From CAJWLW01 sp963580095 (GTDB lineage Bacteria > Verrucomicrobiota > Lentisphaeria > JABSQK01 > CAJWLW01), in contig CAUZJQ010000305.1 in the NCBI GenBank assembly GCA_963580095.1, positions 1-5,226 on the forward strand: DNA of 5,226 bases, in the 5' to 3' direction. Both the position numbers and the translations under genes were made by a program. Positions within the stretch are counted from its first letter, which is position 1. Each line of letters opens with the position of its first letter. Under the pieces are notes generated by a model. That model was not told the origin of the DNA, did no database searches, and saw nothing but the letters and a program-made list of their open reading frames with translations. Of the stretch, positions 1 through 5,226 are shown piece by piece.

Positions 1-3000
1 GTGCGCCGCCGTACTGGATTCCTATGGTTGTAGGCGCACAGATCCAGCGGCGCTCGGCAATGTCGACATTAGCCCCGGCGAACAACTCGCGGAAGACCCG
101 GGCCGAGCCGCTGTCCATGGGAAATCCTGGCCAATGGAACATTAATCCGGAATACGGTGCGGTGGCGGACTGCGGAACAATCGTCGGGCTCATTTTTTTC
201 GAGACACTGGTAAATGCCAGCATGGTGAAGGCTATGAGTACGATGGTTATTGCCGTGAGGCCGGTGCGGATGCGGCGGCGCTTCATGTTGGAGACACCGA
301 TCAGCATGGCCTGCTGGCCGACGCCGCTGTGCTGGCTCTTGAGCGCTGCCATGCGCGCATCGAAAAGCAGCTGCATTTCGCCCTGGAATCGCGAGAGCAG
401 GATCCAGATGACGCCGAGCCCGAGTACGGCCATCATAAACGCTACAAAAATAGCTTCCGGCGCCTGTGCAATGCTGAAGGCCGGATGAATGTTGCGAAAC
501 AGCAGATAGGTCAGCCCAAAAAGTGCGAGGAAAATTCCCCCTTGCATCTCGACACGGACAGCCTTGAACAGCAGCTTCATAAGGAAAAAGCAGAAGGGCA
601 GCATCAGTGCCATGTATGCAACGACGGCGACCAGCATGTCATTGCGGACATTGGTTGACTGCGCGTAAGCCTTGACCTCGGCGCCCAGTGCGCTGTATAA
701 ACTTTGAATGTAGCCGACATGATCGTGGGTCGATTCCGCCTTCTGCAACGCTTTGAGATACCCCTCACCGTCGGCGATAAAGCCGTCGATTAGGCTGTTA
801 GAGACGCCTTTCAACTGGTCCTTGCGCCGCTGGTTAAGTGCTGCCATGTCGAGTGCTGCGGCATGGAAAAAATCGGCCCCGAGCGGGTGTTCACTGCCGT
901 AGCCGAGACCCTCCTTGTTGATTGCCAGCCGTTTTCGTGACGTGAGGATGTTGTAGCGGCGGCCGTGCTTTAGATAGAGCGCGCCCGGCCCTGGTTCGAA
1001 AGCTGACGGCCGCATCGACAGACCAGACCTGATCCCTGTGAACCCGTAGCTGTTCGGTTCCGCATTCGTCGCTGCGTCCAGTACCAGATAATCCCACGTG
1101 TTGATGGTGCTGGCAGAGAGCAGCGACGGATCATTTCGTTCGTATATAGGCAGTTCGATACACTGGAACATCGGCATGCGCAGGACTTCCACGGCACCTA
1201 CCATCAGTCGCGAGTATGCTTGTCCCGAATCGAGGGCGTAGTCGATCTCGATGAAATCGTTATCGAAATGAAACGCTGCCAGCGTCGTTTCCGAGCCGTT
1301 GTCGATGAGAGATTTATGTTTTGAGTGATCCCGGACACCGATGTCGTAGGTGCCGCCCGATGAGCTCAAGCCGTAGAACATCGCGACGGCGCGTTCATCG
1401 GTGATGATGAAATTGGCGCCGATGACGTTGCCGGCCTGGATCGGGGCACCAGGCTGGCGGTGAATGACAACGCTGCCGGAGACTGGCAGCGTTGGCGTCA
1501 CGGCGGCGGCAAACGGATCGAAGCGGTTGGTATAGTAACGGGCCGAGTTCGGTATGACCCCTTCTTGATGGTCGAAGGCGGAGGGCGCCAGGATTTGCTG
1601 ATCGTTGAGCAGAAGGTTGACCAGTTTCTTTACCGTGTTGCCGCCGGCAGCAACGTGGGCCTCATCGGTGTGCTCGAAATCGTCGGCAGGCGAAAAACTC
1701 AGGCCGGCATCGGTAAACGGGGTAACGAAATTAAACGAGGGTATCTGGCCGGCTCCCTGGAAATACCGCATGCTCATCGAGGCATCCGTGAAATAATGGC
1801 CGATTGGGAGACCCTCGCTGCGGCTCAGACCGTCGACATACTCGGCATCCTCCGGCCCCGGAATATTGACGCTTTCCGCAAGTTCTTTGAGGTTTCGGCC
1901 AAAACGGATGTACCACCGGGATTTGCCCCAAAAATCGTCGCAGGTCAGGCCGGTTTTGTTGTTGCGCCAGTTGAGGTCGAGTCCCAGAGTTAGGCGTATG
2001 GTCTTGCCAGCGATGACCTGGCGGATACTGTCGTTTGCTTTACCAGTTTCCAGATCGTGGCGATTGAGTGCCGCCGATCGGCGGTTAGTTTCGCGTATCT
2101 GCACGACGTACCTGCGCAAAATCTCTTGTTCGACCGGCTGCAGGTCAGAAAGCTTTTTCGTGAGGCCGATCTTGTTGAACACGGTGAGCACGCTGATGTA
2201 ATGCTCGAGTTCAGCTTGTATCGCTTCCTGCTGGCGACTTTTTTCGGCATCGGGCAACTCACTTGTGTACACTTTCACAAGCTGCTCGCTCAATTGGTTC
2301 TTGTCCTGCGTGCCCAGTGTGACGACCGGCGTTTTGAGGCGAACGATACGGCTGGTGGATTCATCGACTGCATCGCGCAGGTCGATAAGTAGGCTCTCGT
2401 CGCCTTCATCGTCCGTGCCGTCGAGGTGCAGCTGTGAATAGGTCTTGTCGTAAAGCTCCTGCAGCCGGATGTCTGCGACGATCAGTTCCCGGGACCTCTC
2501 AACGGCCTCCTCCGGCATCAGCAGATGCCACACGAGCATACGTTCGCCAAGGAAGTGAAGAGAATGTCCGTTCACCGCAGCCAGCAATACGCTGCGCTTC
2601 GGCGGGTTGTTGCGCAGTTCGTCAAAGAGCTCCATCAAGAGTGCCAGGTTGTAGGCGTTGCGGGCGCCAACGGCAAGTTCCGGCACCACACAATTTGTAT
2701 CCATCGGCGCGTACACCACGACGACGTCATTTTTTAGCACCTCGTCCGTGCCGGGGATCAGTGCCCACAGGTTGCGCAGGTTGGTGTTTTTCCAACGGGA
2801 AGGTTCACTGTCGATCGTGACCGAAAGCGCGTTATTCGCGGTCCCGATCATGGTTTTCAGGGATTCCCCGGCATTGCGCTCGATGAAATAGCGTGGTACC
2901 GAAACTTCGGTGGCGTACACCTTGTCGATCGACTCGGAATGGTAGTAGTGCTCGGGTTCGATAAATACGAATCCCTTGACTCCGTGTCGCAGAAACCGCT

Positions 3001-3439
3001 GCCAGTTGTCGCCGGAGTTGTACTCCATGAGGCCGATCGAGCCTTTCAAGGGCGAGCCCTTAAGGCGGACGAGGTCGGCTTCTGTACCGGTGCCCAGATA
3101 AACCAACGGGGCTGTGAAGCTGCGTTCCGGGAAGTTGCCCGGACGAACCAGCGACGGATGCATCGGCTTGATGTCGATCGCCGGCCCGGTGCCCGGGCTC
3201 AGCGATGCTTTGCCTGGCCGGAACGAAGGTGCCGTAAAGTTGATCTCGCCATGCTCCAGGCCCGAAGCTGAGAAATCCGCAGCGACGCGTTCCGCCAGTG
3301 CGAGGTTCGCGGGCGAGCCCGGCAGCCGTGTTCCGGCGTTACGTAGCCACTTGCTGTAGCCAGTGTGCTCCTGCTGGGCCGGGACCATCGGTGTGGCACC
3401 GGCGAGGACTGCGAAGGTACATAATATACAAAGACGCAT
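1..3439 (-). CDS. Large exported pseudo-M28 peptidase / FtsX-like ABC permease fusion (partial, C-terminus outside window)
   Basis: The frame is open for 1146 codons from the ATG at 3439-3437; an in-frame TAA lies just upstream (3454-3452). Residues 1-21 form a signal peptide or anchor. Residues ~24-225 resemble the N-terminal part of M28 peptidases, including a PA-like stretch (GSIGLMEY near 168, GVKGFVFIEP near 193, VPRYFIERNAGESL near 221 or slightly earlier). Residues ~227-306 and ~479-610 resemble the M28 core, but most zinc ligands are missing, and a charged helical insertion (~307-478) splits it. A beta-rich region and a helical stretch (~863-930) follow. Transmembrane helices are at about 935-954, 967-981, 996-1015 and 1060-1077; the cytoplasmic motif NMKRRRIRTGL (1051-1061) before the last is typical of FtsX/MacB permeases. 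I infer a membrane subunit of a mechanotransmission-type ABC system with a non-catalytic binding domain in the periplasm. The substrate is unknown. The domain calls are by eye; the open frame is certain. Confidence 0.85.
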   Translation of the reverse strand, partial: MRLCILCTFAVLAGATPMVPAQQEHTGYSKWLRNAGTRLPGSPANLALAERVAADFSASGLEHGEINFTAPSFRPGKASLSPGTGPAIDIKPMHPSLVRPGNFPERSFTAPLVYLGTGTEADLVRLKGSPLKGSIGLMEYNSGDNWQRFLRHGVKGFVFIEPEHYYHSESIDKVYATEVSVPRYFIERNAGESLKTMIGTANNALSVTIDSEPSRWKNTNLRNLWALIPGTDEVLKNDVVVVYAPMDTNCVVPELAVGARNAYNLALLMELFDELRNNPPKRSVLLAAVNGHSLHFLGERMLVWHLLMPEEAVERSRELIVADIRLQELYDKTYSQLHLDGTDDEGDESLLIDLRDAVDESTSRIVRLKTPVVTLGTQDKNQLSEQLVKVYTSELPDAEKSRQQEAIQAELEHYISVLTVFNKIGLTKKLSDLQPVEQEILRRYVVQIRETNRRSAALNRHDLETGKANDSIRQVIAGKTIRLTLGLDLNWRNNKTGLTCDDFWGKSRWYIRFGRNLKELAESVNIPGPEDAEYVDGLSRSEGLPIGHYFTDASMSMRYFQGAGQIPSFNFVTPFTDAGLSFSPADDFEHTDEAHVAAGGNTVKKLVNLLLNDQQILAPSAFDHQEGVIPNSARYYTNRFDPFAAAVTPTLPVSGSVVIHRQPGAPIQAGNVIGANFIITDERAVAMFYGLSSSGGTYDIGVRDHSKHKSLIDNGSETTLAAFHFDNDFIEIDYALDSGQAYSRLMVGAVEVLRMPMFQCIELPIYERNDPSLLSASTINTWDYLVLDAATNAEPNSYGFTGIRSGLSMRPSAFEPGPGALYLKHGRRYNILTSRKRLAINKEGLGYGSEHPLGADFFHAAALDMAALNQRRKDQLKGVSNSLIDGFIADGEGYLKALQKAESTHDHVGYIQSLYSALGAEVKAYAQSTNVRNDMLVAVVAYMALMLPFCFFLMKLLFKAVRVEMQGGIFLALFGLTYLLFRNIHPAFSIAQAPEAIFVAFMMAVLGLGVIWILLSRFQGEMQLLFDARMAALKSQHSGVGQQAMLIGVSNMKRRRIRTGLTAITIVLIAFTMLAFTSVSKKMSPTIVPQSATAPYSGLMFHWPGFPMDSGSARVFRELFAGANVDIAERRWICAPTTIGIQYGGA
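209..637 (-). other. FtsX-like transmembrane block
   Basis: Residues ~935-1077 hold four hydrophobic helices: 935-954, 967-981, 996-1015 and 1060-1077. Positive residues flank the predicted cytoplasmic ends (KLLFKAVR at 955-962 and MKRRRIR at 1052-1058), which puts the ~900-residue N-terminal region and the stretch after 1077 in the periplasm. The first three helices match the closing helices of an FtsX domain. The Arg-rich stretch plus the fourth helix look like the start of a second FtsX/MacB module, as in long ABC permeases with two such modules. Confidence 0.75.
2006..2521 (-). other. Charged helical insertion inside the M28-like domain
   Basis: Residues ~307-478 are rich in Glu, Asp, Gln, Lys and Arg and look almost wholly alpha-helical, for example DESLLIDLRDAVDES (~347 on), EKSRQQEAIQAELEHY (~400 on) and EQEILRRYVVQIRET. 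In ordinary M28 enzymes the Glu-Glu motif and the next ligand Asp are only a few tens of residues apart; here the corresponding positions (292-293 and 488) are about 195 apart. I infer a helical hairpin or coiled-coil arm that projects from the domain and may contact a partner. Its boundaries are approximate. Confidence 0.6.
3377..3439 (-). other. Signal peptide or N-terminal anchor of the pseudo-M28/FtsX protein
   Basis: Residues 1-21 start with Met-Arg, continue with a hydrophobic stretch (LCILCTFAVLAGA) and end in a V-P-A type signal peptidase I site before Gln-Gln. There is no lipobox cysteine at the expected place, so a lipoprotein is unlikely. The hydrophobic stretch is short. If uncleaved, it would be the first transmembrane helix of the FtsX fold, which normally precedes the large periplasmic domain. 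Confidence 0.65.
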
Positions 3440-3448
3440 TGGTGAATT

Positions 3449-3477
3449 ATTTTAGAAAGCTTTGTGTTCAGAAGCAA
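3449..3477 (-). promoter_or_regulatory. Candidate sigma70-type promoter for the permease gene
   Basis: Read on the minus strand, TTGCTT (3477-3472) and TAAAAT (3454-3449) are 17 bp apart; they match the -35 and -10 consensus at 3 and 5 of 6 positions. The -10 ends only about 10 bp before the ATG at 3439, so the transcript would have almost no leader. This agrees with the lack of a Shine-Dalgarno sequence before that ATG. Chance matches in AT-rich DNA are common. Confidence 0.3.
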
Positions 3478-3493
3478 AGCCATACTTTGCTTC
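3471..3493. repeat. Perfect 9-bp inverted repeat (possible operator)
   Basis: GAAGCAAAG at 3471-3479 and CTTTGCTTC at 3485-3493 are exact reverse complements separated by the 5-base spacer CCATA. No T-run follows on either strand, so it does not look like an intrinsic terminator. It lies 32-54 bp upstream of the permease start, over the candidate -35 element, which fits an operator for a dimeric regulator. This role is inferred from position and symmetry only. Confidence 0.5.
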
Positions 3494-3641
3494 AATGATA
3501 GCTTGATCGCAATGGGTAGTGAGCGGAAGAATGAACGCTCTTTGCCCCATATAAATTGTGTCGCACGCTTTCAATTTGCATGGATGTCATCTCAAGGCTG
3601 ATCCGTACGACCGGCGACCAGGCTATGCCAGACGAGCTAAA

Positions 3642-4622
3642 ATGGAACCATTGAATTTTTCATTGGATGATTTCGAACAGGCCGCGGCAGAGGTGTATGA
3701 GGTGCTGTCGCCGTCGCCGCAGATCTCGTGGCCATTGTTGAACGAGCGAACGGGCTGCGACGTTCTGGTGAAGCACGAGAACCACCTCCCGACCGGGGCC
3801 TTCAAGGTGCGCGGCGGCATTTGCTATGCCAACGAGCTGGCTCGTGAGCACCCGGAAACGCCCGGTGTCATCGCCGCCACGCGCGGCAATCACGGCCAGA
3901 GCGTAGCGTTTTCGGCGGCACGCCACGGCCTGGCTTCCGTCATCGTCGTGCCACACGGCAACAGCCGTGAAAAGAACCGCGCGATGCAGGGCTACGGCGC
4001 CGAGTTGATCGAGCACGGGCGAGACTTCGATGAGGCGCGGGTCCATGCACAAGCGCTGGCTGAGTCGCGCGGGCTGCACATGTTCCAGTCGTTCGATCCG
4101 CGACTGGTGTGCGGTGTGGGGACCTACGGAATTGAACTGCTGCGGGCGGCGCCCGACCTTGATGCTGTTTATGTCCCCCTCGGTCTGGGCTCAGGTGTTT
4201 GCGGTGTGATCACCGCGCGCAATGCCCTGGGGTTGCAGACGGAAGTGATTGCCGTCGGTGCCGAGCAGGCACCCGCCTACGCCTTGTCCTTTGCGGCAGG
4301 GGAGGTGTGTGAAACGACGTCGGCGAACACGCTGGCCGACGGTGTGGCCGTGCGGATTCCGCACCCGCAGGCGCTCGAATTCATGCTGACCGGTGCCAGT
4401 CGGATCGTCTCGGTTTCCGAGACGGAGATCCTTGACGCGATGGGGTTTTACTTCACCGACACCCACAACGTCGCCGAAGGCGCCGCCGCGACGCCCTTGG
4501 CGGCGTTGTTGCAGGAAAGAGAACAGATGCGCGGGAAAAAAGTCGGCCTCATTCTCTCCGGCGGCAATGTGGATGCCGAACTGTTCGAGCAAGTGCTGAG
4601 CCGAACGCGGGGAGAGGGATAA
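3642..4622 (+). CDS. PLP-dependent threonine/serine dehydratase (single domain)
   Basis: This is a fold-type II pyridoxal-phosphate lyase of 326 residues, the usual size for single-domain enzymes that convert L-threonine to 2-oxobutyrate (or serine to pyruvate) and ammonia in the cytoplasm. The Schiff-base lysine is K55 in PTGAFKVRGG (50-59). TRGNHGQS (80-87) is the asparagine loop that contacts the substrate/cofactor, GLGSGVCG (181-188) is the glycine-rich phosphate-binding loop, and SGGN (306-309) lies near the PLP pyridine nitrogen. There is no C-terminal ACT domain, so isoleucine feedback as in biosynthetic IlvA is not expected; a catabolic role is more likely. I chose the ATG at 3642 because the in-frame GTG at 3558 adds 28 non-family-like residues. 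The family call is firm. The exact substrate is not: threonine, serine, hydroxyaspartate or another hydroxy-amino acid are possible. Confidence 0.92.
   Translation: MEPLNFSLDDFEQAAAEVYEVLSPSPQISWPLLNERTGCDVLVKHENHLPTGAFKVRGGICYANELAREHPETPGVIAATRGNHGQSVAFSAARHGLASVIVVPHGNSREKNRAMQGYGAELIEHGRDFDEARVHAQALAESRGLHMFQSFDPRLVCGVGTYGIELLRAAPDLDAVYVPLGLGSGVCGVITARNALGLQTEVIAVGAEQAPAYALSFAAGEVCETTSANTLADGVAVRIPHPQALEFMLTGASRIVSVSETEILDAMGFYFTDTHNVAEGAAATPLAALLQEREQMRGKKVGLILSGGNVDAELFEQVLSRTRGEG
4611..4618 (+). promoter_or_regulatory. Shine-Dalgarno sequence of the TraB-like gene
   Basis: GGAGAGGG lies 7 bases before the ATG at 4626, inside the last codons of the dehydratase. It is a strong purine-rich ribosome binding site that fixes the start and supports coupled translation of the pair. 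Confidence 0.8.
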
Positions 4623-4625
4623 CGA

Positions 4626-5226
4626 ATGAGATTCACCTCTGCGATAGCACAATCAATTGTGATTGCCTTTGTATACGCGGTGGTGATCCAGGCCGGATTG
4701 CACGCCGACGAAGTCCAGTTGCTCGATGGCGAACGGGTCCGGGGCGTCGTGTGTGTGTTTGCCGAGGACGGGGGTGTCGTCATACAGCTTGCCGATGGCG
4801 AGCGCCGCGAGCTGGCAGCAGCAGCGGTTCTCGAGGTGCAGTCGCCGCAACGTGGCACTCTCGACTATGCTCGATTCAGCCGCTACCGGGATAGCTGGTC
4901 GCGCCTTGAAGTGCTCAGCCGCACATTCGCCAGTGCCGACGGCAAACGCCGCGTTACGCTGGCGGGCGCGGTGCACATCGCAGATCTCGCGTACTATGAT
5001 GTGTTGCAGAATCATCTCGATGCCCACGATATCGTCCTTTGCGAGGGCGTGGGTGTTCAGCGAGATTTTGCAGACATCGAAATTCCAACGGCCGAGATAC
5101 GCGCCGAGGAACTGGCGAATCCACCGGGGCGCCGCGGCTTGCGGCACTCGGAGCTGGTGGGCCTCGATTTTATCTCGTCCTTGCAGGAGGGGATGGCGAA
5201 AAGCCTCGACCTGACCTTTCAGCGTG
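4626..5226 (+). CDS. Secreted TraB/TIKI/PrgY-like putative hydrolase (partial, C-terminus outside window)
   Basis: Two hundred codons are visible and the frame stays open to the right edge. Residues 1-27 form a signal peptide with a hydrophobic core around 11-24 and an L-H-A end. Residues ~29-73 (VQLLDGERVRGVV, then VVIQLADGERREL, then VLEVQS) look like a small SH3/Sm-like beta barrel. From about residue 95 the protein resembles TraB/TIKI/GumN-type proteins: VTLAGAVHIADLAYYDVL (110-127) holds a GxxH motif (G114-H117), and IVLCEG (136-141) holds a conserved Glu (E140). In this family GxxH histidines and the Glu are proposed metal/catalytic residues; TIKI cleaves Wnt proteins and PrgY lowers enterococcal pheromone activity. 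The second GxxH would lie beyond the window. The ATG is 3 bp after the dehydratase stop, so the two form an operon. The substrate is unknown; the periplasmic or extracellular location is inferred from the signal peptide. Confidence 0.8.
   Translation, partial: MRFTSAIAQSIVIAFVYAVVIQAGLHADEVQLLDGERVRGVVCVFAEDGGVVIQLADGERRELAAAAVLEVQSPQRGTLDYARFSRYRDSWSRLEVLSRTFASADGKRRVTLAGAVHIADLAYYDVLQNHLDAHDIVLCEGVGVQRDFADIEIPTAEIRAEELANPPGRRGLRHSELVGLDFISSLQEGMAKSLDLTFQR

Larger units (their letters stand above)
3440..3641. promoter_or_regulatory. Divergent intergenic region
   Basis: This ~200-bp stretch separates the minus-strand permease gene from the plus-strand dehydratase operon, so it must carry promoters for both. 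It is more A+T-rich than the flanking genes over about 3441-3560. It holds a perfect 9-bp inverted repeat, a minus-strand promoter candidate overlapping that repeat, and an AT-rich TATAAA (3550-3555) that could be a plus-strand -10 element but has no convincing -35. I see no small gene or riboswitch in it. Confidence 0.6.

Noticed and set aside
24..658. Two overlapping plus-strand open frames (154 and 109 codons)
   Set aside because: Both are antisense to the clear transmembrane helices and FtsX-like motif on the minus strand and show no family features.
1460..1993. Plus-strand open frame of 177 codons
   Set aside because: It lies wholly inside the minus-strand permease gene, has no recognisable domain or ribosome binding site, and is explained by the antisense of a G+C-rich coding frame.
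1..3439. Frameshifts or pseudogene decay in the long minus-strand gene
   Set aside because: Codon-by-codon reading shows one continuous frame with no stop and coherent protein sequence throughout, so the lost zinc ligands reflect protein divergence, not gene decay.
3471..3493. Inverted repeat as a Rho-independent terminator
   Set aside because: No T-run follows on either strand and both flanking genes diverge from here, so no transcript is expected to end at this point.
3199..3495. Minus-strand 98-codon frame starting upstream of the permease ATG
   Set aside because: It overlaps the signal peptide and N-terminus of the permease gene in another frame, and its sequence looks like an out-of-frame translation of that gene.
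3660..4079. Minus-strand 139-codon frame
   Set aside because: It is antisense to the catalytic part of the dehydratase, whose motifs are unambiguous.
4653..5147. Minus-strand 164-codon frame, and the plus-strand 162-codon frame at 4726-5214
   Set aside because: Both are shadows of the TraB-like gene, which has the signal peptide, ribosome binding site and family motifs.

Overview
The window (roughly 55-60% G+C by eye, exported proteins with signal peptides, FtsX-type ABC permease) looks like chromosomal DNA of a Gram-negative bacterium. The dehydratase resembles proteobacterial homologues, so a gammaproteobacterium is my weak best guess. I see no mobile element, tRNA, rRNA or CRISPR array.

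Layout. (1) Positions 1-3439, minus strand: one very long gene, open for 1146 codons and running off the left edge. I translated it codon by codon and found no internal stop. It encodes a signal peptide, a PA-like segment, an M28-peptidase-like domain that has lost most zinc ligands and carries a ~170-residue charged insertion, a further beta-rich extracytoplasmic region, three transmembrane helices, and the start of a second FtsX/MacB-type permease module. (2) Positions 3440-3641: a divergent intergenic region with a perfect 9-bp inverted repeat next to a candidate minus-strand promoter. (3) Positions 3642-4622, plus strand: a complete single-domain PLP-dependent threonine/serine dehydratase. 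(4) Positions 4626-5226, plus strand: the first 200 codons of a secreted TraB/TIKI/PrgY-like protein with a small N-terminal beta domain, 3 bp after the dehydratase stop and with a strong ribosome binding site, so probably co-transcribed.

How they may work together. The left gene looks like the membrane subunit of an unusual ABC system whose periplasmic part is a pseudopeptidase. This recalls nicastrin and the transferrin receptor, where dead M28 folds bind proteins rather than cut them. Its ATPase is not in the window and might lie beyond the left edge. The right-hand pair joins a cytoplasmic amino-acid lyase to an exported putative hydrolase; no shared pathway is evident. The most interesting object is the pseudo-M28/FtsX fusion.
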